NCBI GenBank assembly: GCA_027923965.1
Contig: AP026969.1
Coordinates: 3,286,001 to 3,350,000, forward strand
Reading direction: 5' to 3'
DNA length: 64,000 bases
Source of the DNA: Comamonadaceae bacterium OS-1
GTDB taxonomy: Bacteria; Pseudomonadota; Gammaproteobacteria; Burkholderiales; Burkholderiaceae_C
Both the position numbers and the translations under genes were made by a program. The notes below the pieces were generated by a model. The model had not been told where the DNA came from. It did no database searches and saw only the letters and a program-made list of their open reading frames with translations. Below, in pieces: positions 8,357-17,584 of this stretch (position 1 is the first letter of the stretch; every line of letters begins with the position of its first letter).

Positions 8357-10381
8357 ATGCCTCCAGCCCTCCTGAAGAGCCTCTTTGCAGGCACCATTTT
8401 CAGCAGCGCCTTCTTGCTGTTCCTGGTGCAGCCGCTGATTGCCAAGCAAATCCTGCCATGGTTTGGCGGCTCGGCGGCGGTGTGGTCGATCTGCATGGTG
8501 TTCTTCCAGGTGGTGCTGCTGGCGGGCTACGCCTATTCCGACTGGCTGAGCCGGCAGCCCACGCGGCTGCAGGCCCTGCTGCACAGCACGCTGCTGCTGG
8601 CCAGCCTGGCGTTTTTGCCCATCATCACCGCGGCACACTGGAAGCCCAGCGGGGCGGAAGATCCCTCGCTGCGGATTCTGGGGCTGCTGCTGGGCACCAT
8701 AGGCCTGCCGTATTTTTTGCTCTCCACCACCGGGCCGCTGGTGCAGTGCTGGCTGGCGCGCACCCCGTGGGGCGCACAGGTGTACCGCTACTTTGCGCTG
8801 TCCAACCTGGCCTCGCTGGCCTCGCTGCTGGCCTACCCGGTGCTGATCGAACCAACCACCGCCTTGCGCCAGCAGGCGCTGGGCTGGTCCTGGGGCTACG
8901 CGGCTTTTGTGCTGCTGTGCACCACGGCCAGCCTGTACGCGGCGGGGCTGGCAAGACCTGCCCCGGTCCGCAGCTCCACCACGGCCCCCGCCGAGACGGC
9001 CCCCGGCTGGTCCCACTACGGCGTGTGGTTGGCCTTGCCTGCGCTGGCTACCTGGCTGCTGCTGGCCGTAACCAACCACATCACGCAAAACGTGGCCGCA
9101 ATTCCCTTTCTGTGGGTGTTGCCCTTGTCGGTGTACCTGCTGAGCTTTGTGCTGACCTTTGAGAACGACCGCTGGTACCGCCGCAGCCTGCTGCTACCGG
9201 CCACCGCCGTGGCCCTGCTGCTGTGCGCCTACGGCCTGCAGGACGGCATGGGCTACGACATGGCCACCGGCGTGCCCATGTACGTGGTGGGCCTGTTCGT
9301 GCTGTGCATGTTTTTGCACGGCGAAATGGCCGCGCTGCGGCCCGGCCACGCCTACCTGACGCGCTTTTACCTGATGCTGTCGCTGGGCGGCGCGCTGGGC
9401 GGCATCGCGGTGGGGCTGGTGGCACCGCATGTGCTGCCGGCCTACTACGAGATGGGCATCGGCCTGGTGCTGGTGGCCGTGCTGGGCGCGGTGGTGTTTC
9501 GCCGCCAGCGGGCGCGGGCCCTGGTCTGCGTGGCGCTGGCCCTGGTGTGCAGCTACTTTCTGTGGCAACAGGTGCGCAACGAGCAGGACGGCACCCGCCG
9601 CATGGCGCGCAACTTCTACGGCACCCTGAGCAGCCTGGACAGCATCCACCCCGACGACCCGCAGCACAACCGCCGCCAGCTCTACCACGGCTCGGTCAAG
9701 CATGGCGAGCAGTACCTGGCCAACGACCGCCGCCGCGAACCCACCGCCTACTACGGCCCCACCTCGGGCATTGGCCGGGCCATTCTGTCGGCCCCGGCCA
9801 CGCCCCGGCGTGTGGGCCTGATCGGCCTGGGCGCAGGCACCCTGGCCAGCTATGGCCGCGCGGGAGACGTGTACCGGGTGTATGAAATCAACCCCCAGGT
9901 GTTTGACTTTGCCGACACCGAATTCAGCTTCCTGAAGGACAGCCCGGCCCGGATCGACCGGATTCTGGGCGATGCCCGGCTGGCGCTGGAGCGCGAGGTG
10001 CCGCAACAGTTCGACGTGCTGGCGGTGGATGCTTTCTCGGGCGACTCGGTGCCCATCCACCTGATCACCGCCGAGGCCATGCAGGTCTACCTGCGCCACA
10101 TGCGGCCCGACGGCATCATCGCCTTCCACGTCACCAACCGCTTCCTCAACATGGCCCCGGTGGTGGAAAAAATCGCCCACACCCAGGGCTTGCAGGCGGC
10201 CTTTGTGCACGACGAGGCCGAACACAGCGACCTGCGCCGCACCGACTGGGTGCTGGTGGGCCGCAGCGCAGCGCGCCTGCAAACCCCGCAGATCCACGCC
10301 GCCACCAGCGCCATTCCGCCCATCCCCGGCCTGCGGCTGTGGACGGACGATGTCAACAACCTGTTTGGGGTGCTGAAATAG
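8357..10381 (+). CDS. Fused multi-spanning membrane / spermidine synthase-like protein
   Basis: The 674-residue protein has an N-terminal half of about 10-12 hydrophobic segments (for example FAGTIFSSAFLLFLVQPLIAK) and a cytoplasmic C-terminal half with a Rossmann methyltransferase/spermidine-synthase fold: GLIGLGAGTLASYG, YEINPQVFDFA, then FDVLAVDAFSGDSVPIHL. The DAFSGDSVP motif resembles the catalytic region of aminopropyltransferases, but whether it makes a polyamine is unknown. No speD-like gene is adjacent. The ATG at 8357 starts directly before the first membrane segment. A 61-bp palindromic element begins just after its stop. Confidence 0.88.
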   Translation: MPPALLKSLFAGTIFSSAFLLFLVQPLIAKQILPWFGGSAAVWSICMVFFQVVLLAGYAYSDWLSRQPTRLQALLHSTLLLASLAFLPIITAAHWKPSGAEDPSLRILGLLLGTIGLPYFLLSTTGPLVQCWLARTPWGAQVYRYFALSNLASLASLLAYPVLIEPTTALRQQALGWSWGYAAFVLLCTTASLYAAGLARPAPVRSSTTAPAETAPGWSHYGVWLALPALATWLLLAVTNHITQNVAAIPFLWVLPLSVYLLSFVLTFENDRWYRRSLLLPATAVALLLCAYGLQDGMGYDMATGVPMYVVGLFVLCMFLHGEMAALRPGHAYLTRFYLMLSLGGALGGIAVGLVAPHVLPAYYEMGIGLVLVAVLGAVVFRRQRARALVCVALALVCSYFLWQQVRNEQDGTRRMARNFYGTLSSLDSIHPDDPQHNRRQLYHGSVKHGEQYLANDRRREPTAYYGPTSGIGRAILSAPATPRRVGLIGLGAGTLASYGRAGDVYRVYEINPQVFDFADTEFSFLKDSPARIDRILGDARLALEREVPQQFDVLAVDAFSGDSVPIHLITAEAMQVYLRHMRPDGIIAFHVTNRFLNMAPVVEKIAHTQGLQAAFVHDEAEHSDLRRTDWVLVGRSAARLQTPQIHAATSAIPPIPGLRLWTDDVNNLFGVLK

Positions 10382-10385
10382 CGAC

Positions 10386-10446
10386 AGGACTTACAGCAGC
10401 GCCCCCATGTCGCCCGCCGGGCGCACGGAGGGCTTGCGTAAGTCCT
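10386..10446. repeat. 61-bp palindromic element with 9-bp terminal inverted repeats
   Basis: AGGACTTAC (10386-10394) and GTAAGTCCT (10438-10446) are exact reverse complements and bracket a second palindrome, CGCCCG-C-CGGGCG. It starts 4 bases after the stop of the upstream gene. The form resembles REP/MITE-type elements; no second complete copy was found in the window. Confidence 0.6.
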
Positions 10447-10470
10447 CAACGATACTGGGGGCTGCTTTTT
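10396..10470 (+). terminator. Candidate terminator competing with the palindromic element
   Basis: GCAGCGCCCCC (10396-10406) can pair, with one bulge, with GGGGGCTGC (10457-10465), which is followed directly by TTTTT (10466-10470). Pairing would disrupt the 9-bp terminal repeat stem, so the two structures are mutually exclusive. It lies between the spermidine-synthase-like gene and the M23 peptidase gene. Confidence 0.4.
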
Positions 10471-10483
10471 CTCATTCCGTTCC

Positions 10484-11326
10484 ATGCCACTCCTGACCCG
10501 CCGCACCACCCTGCTCGCCTCCCTAGGCCTTTTCGCCACCCGCCTGCACGCCACCCCACCCATCGCCCCCACCCTCTGGCCGCAGGACCTGCGGGTGCCG
10601 GGCGGCGTGGCGCGGCTGTCGCTGGGGCCTGGGGCGGTGCGACCTGTCGCGTTTGCCAACGAGGTGCCGGTGTTGGTGCTGGGCGATGCGATCGAGTGGA
10701 CGGCCATCGTGGGCATTGCGCTGGCGGCCGCGCTGGGCCCGGCGGTTATCAGTGTGCAATCCGAAGGCACCACCCGGCAAGTGGCCTACACCGTAGGCCC
10801 CAAGCAGTACCGCGAGCAGCGGCTGAAGGTGGCACCCGGCACGGTGGATTTGTCGCCCGAGGACGAAGCCCGCTACAACCGCGAGCACGCCCATCTGCAA
10901 ACCGTCATGGCCACCTTCAATGAGCAGTTGCCCGCCAGCCTGCGCATGCAGGTGCCGGTGCCGGGGCGGCGCTCCAGCTCGTTCGGGCTGCGCCGTGTGT
11001 TCAACGGGCAAGCGCGCAATCCGCACAGCGGCATGGACATTGCCGCCGCCACCGGCACGCCCGTGGTGGCACCGCTGCCGGGCCGGGTGATCGACACCGG
11101 CGACTATTTTTTCAACGGCAACACCGTCTGGCTGGACCACGGCGGCGGCCTGCTGGGCATGTTTTGCCACCTGAGCGCCATCGGGGTCCAGGTGGGGGAC
11201 GTGCTGCAGGCGGGCCAGCGCCTGGGTGCCGTGGGGGCCACCGGCCGGGTGACGGGGCCACACCTGCACTGGTCGATCAGCCTGAACCGGGCCATGGTAG
11301 ACCCGGCGCTGTTCTTGGAAAGCTGA
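10484..11326 (+). CDS. M23-family (LytM) metallopeptidase, exported
   Basis: The 280-residue product begins with a twin-arginine-like signal (LTRRTTLLASLGLFATRLHA, cleavage about residue 23). A beta-rich middle domain is followed by a LytM peptidase domain with the zinc ligands H181 and D185 (HSGMDIAA) and the C-terminal HLH motif (TGPHLHWS). M23 enzymes cut peptidoglycan cross-bridges or act as catalytically competent murein hydrolases in the periplasm. No obvious partner lies nearby. A copy of the dispersed repeat starts at its stop codon. Confidence 0.9.
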   Translation: MPLLTRRTTLLASLGLFATRLHATPPIAPTLWPQDLRVPGGVARLSLGPGAVRPVAFANEVPVLVLGDAIEWTAIVGIALAAALGPAVISVQSEGTTRQVAYTVGPKQYREQRLKVAPGTVDLSPEDEARYNREHAHLQTVMATFNEQLPASLRMQVPVPGRRSSSFGLRRVFNGQARNPHSGMDIAAATGTPVVAPLPGRVIDTGDYFFNGNTVWLDHGGGLLGMFCHLSAIGVQVGDVLQAGQRLGAVGATGRVTGPHLHWSISLNRAMVDPALFLES

Positions 11327-11388
11327 ATTTGCTATACCTTCAATAGCTGCCTGTGCTGACTGGATAAGCGCCAAGCCCATTTTTTACC
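11327..11388 (+). repeat. Dispersed intergenic repeat, copy 4
   Basis: TTTGCTATACCTTCAATAGC, then GTGCTGACTGGATAAGCGC and CCCATTTTTT. It follows the M23 stop codon directly. The 160 bases from here to 11549 hold no other recognised feature. Confidence 0.8.
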
Positions 11389-11549
11389 CTGATGCAGCCG
11401 CGTGGCACCCGAGTTCCGGGTCCACCCGCCTCCCTGGCCGCCGGGCCAGGCCCGTACGTTTAGCGCACGTGCAGGCCAATTACCCGTCGCCGCACAGGTA
11501 GTCGCTGCTATGCTTTGTTACTTGCGTTTACACACACTGGGCACACGCC

Positions 11550-13097
11550 ATGTTTCGTTTTTCGGTTTTGCGCGCTAGCGCATGGCCAGCGCTGCTTGCT
11601 TTTGCGGCTTTGGTCACGGCGCAGGCAGCGCTGGCCTGGCTGCCGCTGGCCTGGCCGGTGGCGGTGCTGCAAGTGGCGCTGGTGGCGGGCTGGGTCGCCC
11701 TGCTGGCGGGCATGCGCAGCGCTGTCACGCCTGTGGCCACCGTACCTGTGGCCACGCCGGTGCCGGATACCAGCACCGAGCAGGCGCTGGAGTCCGCGCT
11801 GGACATCCTGCCCGACCACAGCACTTTTGCGATTTTTGATGCCCAGGAGCGCCTGGTGCTGGTGAGCGCGCGGACCCGCACGCTGTACCCCCACTCTGCG
11901 TCCTTCATGCAGCCGGGCGTGTCTTTTGAGGCGGTGCTGCGCCACACCGTGGCCCTGGGGGAATTGCCCGAATCCGCGGGCCAGGAAGAATGGATACAGC
12001 AGCGCCTGGCGGCCTTTCGCAACCCGGTGCCCACCCAGGTGCAAGAGCTGCCCAACGACCGCTGGCTGCGCATCGACCAGCGCCGTTTGCAGGGCGGCAA
12101 TACCGTGGTGCTGCGGGCCGACATCACCGACAGCGTGCGCCGGGAGCGCGCGCTGGAACTGGCGCGGCAACAGGCCTATGCGGCCCAGTCCCAGTTGTCG
12201 GAGGCGCTGGAGGCCATGCCCATCGGCGTGGAGCTGTACGACGCGCAAGACCGGCTGGTGTATTTCAACCGCAAGATGGGCGAGATGCGCCCCTGGTTCA
12301 CGCTGGAAGAAGGCCGCGGCCTGACCCACGAGGCGCTGGTGCGCATCGGCCTGCGCCAGGGCTTTCCGCAAGAAGCCATGGGCCGCGAAGACGAATGGCT
12401 GGCCCAGCACCTGGCCGAGCGGGGCAACCGCGCCCTGCCCGAGGTACGCTCTTACCCGATCGGGGTGTGGATGCATGCCTACGAGTCGCGCACGCCGTCG
12501 GGCTACATCGTGGCGGTGCGGCTGGACATTACCGAGATGGTGCTGCAACGCCAGGCGTTGGAGCAGGCCAACCAGCGGCTGGCCCAACTGTCGGCCACCG
12601 ACGGGCTGACCGGCATCGGCAACCGGCGGCATTTTGACGCGGTGCTGGCCACCGAATGGCTGCGCGGGGCCCGCCAGCAGGAGCCGCTGGCGCTGCTGCT
12701 GATCGACATCGACCATTTCAAGCTCTACAACGACCACTACGGCCATCTGGCGGGCGATGCCTGCCTGCGCCGCGTGGCCCAGCTGCTGTCAACCTGCGTG
12801 CGCCGCGCAGGCGAGCTGGTGGCCCGCTACGGCGGCGAGGAATTTGTGCTGCTGCTGCCCGGCACCGACCAGGACCACGCCCGCCTGGTCGCCCAGCACT
12901 GCATGGACGTGCTGGCGCAAGAACTGATCCCGCACGCAAGCTCGCCCACCGCCCACCACGTCACCCTGAGCATCGGCATCGCCCACACCGTGCCCCATCC
13001 TGAACGCAAGGCCGACACGCTGGTGGATGCCGCCGACAGCGCGCTGTACCGGGCCAAGAACGCCGGGCGGCAGCAGTTTGAGATCAGCAGGATGTAG
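11550..13097 (+). CDS. Membrane-anchored diguanylate cyclase with two PAS-like domains
   Basis: The 515-residue protein has two N-terminal hydrophobic segments (about 10-55), then two PAS-like modules (FAIFDAQERLVLVSARTR near 95 and IGVELYDAQDRLVYFNRKM near 225) and a GGDEF domain with the active GGEEF motif at 428-432. It should make cyclic di-GMP at the inner membrane. The I-site position reads RAGE instead of RxxD, so product inhibition may be altered. The ATG at 11550 starts just before the first membrane segment. It converges on polA with one repeat copy between them. Confidence 0.9.
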   Translation: MFRFSVLRASAWPALLAFAALVTAQAALAWLPLAWPVAVLQVALVAGWVALLAGMRSAVTPVATVPVATPVPDTSTEQALESALDILPDHSTFAIFDAQERLVLVSARTRTLYPHSASFMQPGVSFEAVLRHTVALGELPESAGQEEWIQQRLAAFRNPVPTQVQELPNDRWLRIDQRRLQGGNTVVLRADITDSVRRERALELARQQAYAAQSQLSEALEAMPIGVELYDAQDRLVYFNRKMGEMRPWFTLEEGRGLTHEALVRIGLRQGFPQEAMGREDEWLAQHLAERGNRALPEVRSYPIGVWMHAYESRTPSGYIVAVRLDITEMVLQRQALEQANQRLAQLSATDGLTGIGNRRHFDAVLATEWLRGARQQEPLALLLIDIDHFKLYNDHYGHLAGDACLRRVAQLLSTCVRRAGELVARYGGEEFVLLLPGTDQDHARLVAQHCMDVLAQELIPHASSPTAHHVTLSIGIAHTVPHPERKADTLVDAADSALYRAKNAGRQQFEISRM

Positions 13098-13163
13098 GCA
13101 AGTGCCTTTTTAGGCCGTCCGTGCTGATCCGGCGGGCGAAAGCAGCTACCAATTAAATAGCAA
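13098..13163 (-). repeat. Dispersed intergenic repeat, copy 5 (reverse orientation)
   Basis: It fills the whole gap between the convergent stops of the GGDEF gene and polA. On the minus strand it reads TTGCTATTTAATTGGTAGCT, then GCACGGACGGCCTAAAAAGG. Confidence 0.8.
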
Positions 13164-15956
13164 TCAGTGGGCTTTGTCCCAGTTGGGGCCCACGCCCACT
13201 TCGGCCAACAGCGGTACCTTGAGATCGGCCACACCGGCCATCAGGCGCGGGATCTCGGTACGCACCCAGTCCACCTCGGCCTCGGGCACTTCGAATACCA
13301 GTTCATCGTGCACCTGCATGATCATCTTGGTGCCACGTTTTTCGGCATCCAGCGCCTTTTGCACCGCCACCATGCTGAGCTTGATGAGATCGGCCGCCGT
13401 GCCCTGCATGGGGGCGTTGATGGCGGCGCGCTCCAGGCCGGCCAGCACCGCGCCTTTGGCGGTCTGGATGTTGGCCAGCTGCAGGCGGCGGCCAAACACG
13501 GTTTCCACGTAGCCCTGCTGCTTGGCCAGGGCGCGGGTGTCTTCCATGTAGGTTTTGACACCCGGGTAGCGGTCGAAGTAGCGGGCGATGTAGTTCTTGG
13601 CGGCGGTGTTGTCGATGCCCAGGTTCTTGGCCAGGCCGTAGGCGCTCATGCCGTAGATCAGGCCGAAGTTGATCACCTTGGCGTAGCGGCGCTGCTCGCT
13701 GCTGACCTGCTCTACCGTGACACCAAACACCTCGGCGGCGGTGGCCCGGTGCACGTCCAGCCCGTCGGTAAAGGCGCGCAACAAGGCCACGTCGCCGCTG
13801 ATGTGGGCCATGATGCGCAGCTCGATCTGCGAGTAGTCGGCGCTGGCAATCACGTTACCGGGTGCGGCCACAAAGGCTTCGCGCACGCGGCGGCCCTCGG
13901 GGGTGCGCACGGGGATGTTCTGCAGGTTCGGGTCGTTGCTGCTGAGCCGCCCGGTCACGGCCACGGCCTGGGCGTAGTGGGTGTGCACCCGGCCGCTGCG
14001 CGGCAGGATCAGCAGAGCCAGCTTGTCGGTATAGGTGCCTTTGAGCTTGGACAGGCTGCGGTGCTCCAGCAGCTTGGCGGGCAGTGGGTAGTCTTCGGCC
14101 AGCTTTTCCAGCACTTCTTCGTCGGTGCTGCGCGCGCCGGTGGCGGTTTTCTTGACCACCGGCATGCCCAGCTTGTCGAAGAAGATTTCGCCCAGTTGCT
14201 TGGGGCTGCTGAGGTTGAAGGGCTGGCCCGCAATCTCGTAGGCCTCGGCCTCCAGCTGCACGATGCGCTGGCCCAGGGCGTGGCTTTGGCTGGCCAGCGT
14301 GGCCGCGTCGATCAGCACGCCGTTGCGCTCGATGCGGTACAGGGCCTCGCTGCTGTCAATCTCCAGCTGGTAGATGAAGGCCAGGGCGGGCACCGTCTGC
14401 AGCTGCGGCCAGAGCACGCGGTGCACCGCCAGGGTCATGTCCGCGTCTTCGCAGGCGTACTCCGACGCTTTCTCCACATCCACCTGGTTGATGGTGAGCT
14501 GGTGCACGCCCTTGCCGCACAGGTCTTCAAAGCTGATACCACTGCGGCCCAGGTGGCGCTCCGCCAGGCTGCTCAGGCCATGGGGTTTGTGCACTTCCAG
14601 CACATAGCTTTGCAGCATGGTGTCGTGCGCATAGCCCTGCACCTCGATACCGTGGTTGGCGAATACATGGCGGTCGTATTTGATGTTCTGGCCCAGTTTG
14701 GGCAGGGCCGGGTTTTCCAGCCAGGGCTTGAGCCGGGCCAGCACCTCGTCGCGCGGCAGCTGGGTGGGCGCGTCCGGGTAGTTGTGCGCCACCGGGATGT
14801 AGGCGGCCTCGCCCGGGGTCACGCAGACGCTGATGCCGACGATCTCGGCCACCATCTCGTCGATGGAGTTGGTCTCGGTGTCCAGCGCCACCAGCTCGGC
14901 GGCTTGCAGCCGGGCCAGCCAGGTGTCGAAAGCTTCCCAGGTCAGGATGGTCTCAAACCCGGGCGTGCGGGTGGGGGTGGCGTCGGCAGCGGCGGGTTCG
15001 TCGAACAGGCCGGGCCCGGAGGGCTGGGTCTTGGGCGTCTTCTCCGCCGTGGGGGCAGGTTCTGCGGCGGCGGCGCTGTCCAGGTTGCGGGCCAGTCCCT
15101 TGAAGCCAAACTTTTCATAAAAAGCCTTCAAAGCGTCCGTATCGTGGGCGGTGAAAGCTATCGAATCCATAGCAGGCAGGCCATCGATGTAGCCCGCCAG
15201 TTCGCAGTCGGTCTTGATGGTGACCAGGCGGCGGCCCTGCGGCAGCCAGTCCACGGCGTTGCGCAGGTTTTCCCCGGCCACGCCCTTGATCTCGGTGGCC
15301 CGCTCCATCAGCGCGTCCAGCGAGCCGTATTCCATCAGCCACTTGGCGGCCGTTTTGGGGCCGACCTTGGGCACGCCGGGCACGTTGTCCACGGTGTCGC
15401 CCACCAGGGTTTGGTAGTCAATCATCAGGCTGGGCGGCACGCCGAATTCCTCGGTCACCCCGGCCACGTCGCGGCGCTTGCCGTTCATGGTGTCGATGAT
15501 GGTGACGTGTTCGTTCACCAGCTGGCTCAGGTCCTTGTCGCCGCTGGACACCACCACCTCAATGCCCTGGTCGCCGGCCATCCGGGCCAGCGTACCGATC
15601 ACATCGTCGGCTTCCACCCCCGGCACCGCCACCACCGGCCAGCCCATCAGGCGGATCACCTCGTGCACCGGCTCGATCTGCGTGCGCAAATCATCGGGCA
15701 TGGGGCTGCGGGTGGCCTTGTAGGCGGGGTACCACTCGTCGCGGAAGGTGGGGCCCTTGGCATCGAACACGCACACGGCGTAGTCGGCCCGCACCTCTTT
15801 GCGCAGGCTGTTCATCATGTTGATGATGATGCGGATGGCACCGGTTTTTTGCACCGTGCCATCGGGCAAGGTGGTGCTCATGGTTTCACCACCGGCAAAA
15901 AAGGCGCGGTACAGGTAGCTGGAGCCATCGACCAGCAGCAGGGTTTTCTTTGTCAT
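13164..15956 (-). CDS. polA: DNA polymerase I
   Basis: The 930-residue protein has all three PolA domains: an N-terminal 5'-3' exonuclease (about 1-290; LLLVDGSSYLYRAFFA, VEADDVIGTLA), a 3'-5' proofreading exonuclease (about 330-510; VALDTETNSIDE) and the polymerase domain (about 560-930; ASADYSQIELRIMAHIS, RRYAKVINFGLIYGMSAYGL, MQVHDELVFEVPE). It fills gaps and removes RNA primers in replication and repair. A Pro/Ala-rich linker separates the exonuclease domains. The start at 15954-15956 matches the family. A short stretch at about 15152-15174 resembles the dispersed repeat at DNA level. Confidence 0.98.
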   Translation of the reverse strand: MTKKTLLLVDGSSYLYRAFFAGGETMSTTLPDGTVQKTGAIRIIINMMNSLRKEVRADYAVCVFDAKGPTFRDEWYPAYKATRSPMPDDLRTQIEPVHEVIRLMGWPVVAVPGVEADDVIGTLARMAGDQGIEVVVSSGDKDLSQLVNEHVTIIDTMNGKRRDVAGVTEEFGVPPSLMIDYQTLVGDTVDNVPGVPKVGPKTAAKWLMEYGSLDALMERATEIKGVAGENLRNAVDWLPQGRRLVTIKTDCELAGYIDGLPAMDSIAFTAHDTDALKAFYEKFGFKGLARNLDSAAAAEPAPTAEKTPKTQPSGPGLFDEPAAADATPTRTPGFETILTWEAFDTWLARLQAAELVALDTETNSIDEMVAEIVGISVCVTPGEAAYIPVAHNYPDAPTQLPRDEVLARLKPWLENPALPKLGQNIKYDRHVFANHGIEVQGYAHDTMLQSYVLEVHKPHGLSSLAERHLGRSGISFEDLCGKGVHQLTINQVDVEKASEYACEDADMTLAVHRVLWPQLQTVPALAFIYQLEIDSSEALYRIERNGVLIDAATLASQSHALGQRIVQLEAEAYEIAGQPFNLSSPKQLGEIFFDKLGMPVVKKTATGARSTDEEVLEKLAEDYPLPAKLLEHRSLSKLKGTYTDKLALLILPRSGRVHTHYAQAVAVTGRLSSNDPNLQNIPVRTPEGRRVREAFVAAPGNVIASADYSQIELRIMAHISGDVALLRAFTDGLDVHRATAAEVFGVTVEQVSSEQRRYAKVINFGLIYGMSAYGLAKNLGIDNTAAKNYIARYFDRYPGVKTYMEDTRALAKQQGYVETVFGRRLQLANIQTAKGAVLAGLERAAINAPMQGTAADLIKLSMVAVQKALDAEKRGTKMIMQVHDELVFEVPEAEVDWVRTEIPRLMAGVADLKVPLLAEVGVGPNWDKAH

Positions 15957-16047
15957 GGCGGCATTTTGCCTGCGGGGACGGCGTTTGCCTTGGCGGTGAG
16001 GGGGATTTCTGTGTCTGGGGGTTTTGGGGCAGTTTCTGAAGGATGAA

Positions 16048-16106
16048 TGGGCTGCCGGTGCTTATGGGATGGGCGTGAGTAGCTCCTGTTTTTTACTATC
16101 AAAAAA
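16048..16106 (-). repeat. Dispersed intergenic repeat, copy 6 (reverse orientation)
   Basis: On the minus strand it reads TTTGATAGTAAAAAACAGGA, then GCTACTCACGCCCAT and CCATAAGCACCGGC. It lies between the polA start and the bidirectional terminator. Confidence 0.65.
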
Positions 16107-16121
16107 GGAGTGCCGCAGCGC

Positions 16122-16168
16122 AAAAAAAGCCGCCAGCGCACATCACTGTGCCCTGGCGGCCCGTTTTT
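16122..16168. terminator. Strong rho-independent terminator, probably bidirectional
   Basis: GCCGCCAG (16129-16136) pairs exactly with CTGGCGGC (16153-16160), with an inner GCACA/TGTGC stem and a 4-base loop. Read on the minus strand it ends in seven T residues, 31 bases past the MHS transporter stop; on the plus strand it ends in CCGTTTTT. Confidence 0.85.
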
Positions 16169-16198
16169 CAGGGGCGCAGCCCCCGTGGCTTTGGTTTC

Positions 16199-17584
16199 TT
16201 ACGATGCGGCCATCAGCTTCTCACGTGCTTCGTCGTAGGCGCGCTTGGGCACTGGCACGGCGTTGGGGTTGCCCAGGTCCACCATGTGGACGCGGTAGGT
16301 TTCGCGGGCGGTGAAGGCGGCGATGGCAGCCACCACCGTCACGCCCAGGGTGATGCAACCCACGGTGAACGGAATGTCCATGGCTCCGGGAGGCGCCACA
16401 TAGGTGAACAGCGCGGGCAGCATGGCGGTGACCAGGGTGCCCAGGTTTTGCGAAATGGCCATGCCCGAAACCCGGGTGCGGGTGGGGAACATCTCGGGGT
16501 AGAAGCTGGGGAAAATGGCGTTGTAGCCCTGGTAGACGATGCCCCACATCAGGATCGACATGCAGATCGCCAAAGGCACGCTGTGGATGCTGATGGCGTA
16601 CAGGTACAGGAAAGACAGCAGGCCCGAAGCGATGGCACCCACGATGATGGGCGGCTTGCGGCCAATCTTGTCCGACAGGTTGCCCACAAACGGAATCACC
16701 AGCACGGCGACGATATTGCCCAGCACGGGGATCCACAGGTAGATGTCTTTCTCGAAGCCGATGCCGTAGCCGGGCTGTACCGCGTAGGCCGCGCCGAAAA
16801 TGGTGGTGACCACCGGAATCACGTTCATCAGCGAGCAGCACATCACCCGCAGCATGTCGCGCCAGCTCTCGGTCACGGCCTGGATGAACGGGGCCTTGGG
16901 CACATGGCCTTCGACAGTTTCTTCGGTGAAGGCCGGGGTTTCGTCGACTTCACGGCGGATGATGTAGCCGGCCACGATCACCAGAAAGCTCAGGATGAAC
17001 GGAACGCGCCAGCCCCAAGAATTGAACTGCTCGGCGGGCATGAAATGTGCCAAGGGCAGGAACACGGCAGCCGCCAGAATTTGCCCGGCCTGCACGCCCT
17101 GCAAGGTAAAGCTGGCAAAGAAGCCGCGCCGCCCGAAGGGTGCGTGCTCCAGGATCATCGAGCTGGCCCCGGAGATCTCTCCAGCCACCGCAAAACCCTG
17201 GATCAGGCGCAGCACCACCAGCAGCGCCGGTGCCCACAGGCCCACCTGGTCGTAAGTGGGCAGCAGGCCCACGGCCACGGTCGAAAAACCCATCAAAAAC
17301 ATGCACAGGATCAGCACCTTCTTGCGGCCCTGGGTATCGCCCCAATGGCCCAGGAAAAACGCGCCAATGGGCCGCGCCACGTAGCCCACGCCGTAGGTGG
17401 CCAGCGAGGCGATGATGGCCGTCTTGGGGTCGCCTTTGGGGAAGAAAATTTGCGGGAAAATCAACGCCGCCGCGGTGGCGTAAATGAAAAAGTCGTAGTA
17501 CTCCAGCGCCGAGCCGATCCAGCCGCTGGCCGTGGCCTTCTTGGACTGCTCCTTGCTGTGCGCTGCGTCATGGGAATTCGCCAT
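16199..17584 (-). CDS. MFS transporter, metabolite:H+ symporter (MHS) family
   Basis: The 461-residue protein has about 12 hydrophobic segments and MHS-type motifs: SALEYYDFFIYATAAALIFP at the N-terminus, the loop motif GHWGDTQGRKKVL, LRLIQGFAVAGEISGASS, and GNLSDKIGRKPPI in the central loop. MHS members import organic acids such as alpha-ketoglutarate, shikimate, proline-betaine or aromatic acids with protons. An AGGAGA ribosome site precedes the ATG at 17582-17584. The divergent IclR regulator is its likely controller; PcaR/PobR-type regulators often control aromatic-acid uptake, which hints at such a substrate. Confidence 0.92.
   Translation of the reverse strand: MANSHDAAHSKEQSKKATASGWIGSALEYYDFFIYATAAALIFPQIFFPKGDPKTAIIASLATYGVGYVARPIGAFFLGHWGDTQGRKKVLILCMFLMGFSTVAVGLLPTYDQVGLWAPALLVVLRLIQGFAVAGEISGASSMILEHAPFGRRGFFASFTLQGVQAGQILAAAVFLPLAHFMPAEQFNSWGWRVPFILSFLVIVAGYIIRREVDETPAFTEETVEGHVPKAPFIQAVTESWRDMLRVMCCSLMNVIPVVTTIFGAAYAVQPGYGIGFEKDIYLWIPVLGNIVAVLVIPFVGNLSDKIGRKPPIIVGAIASGLLSFLYLYAISIHSVPLAICMSILMWGIVYQGYNAIFPSFYPEMFPTRTRVSGMAISQNLGTLVTAMLPALFTYVAPPGAMDIPFTVGCITLGVTVVAAIAAFTARETYRVHMVDLGNPNAVPVPKRAYDEAREKLMAAS

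Noticed and set aside
13167..16046. A 959-codon open frame on the plus strand
   Set aside because: It is antisense to the unmistakable polA gene and has the His/Gly/Ala/Val-rich composition of a GC-rich shadow frame.
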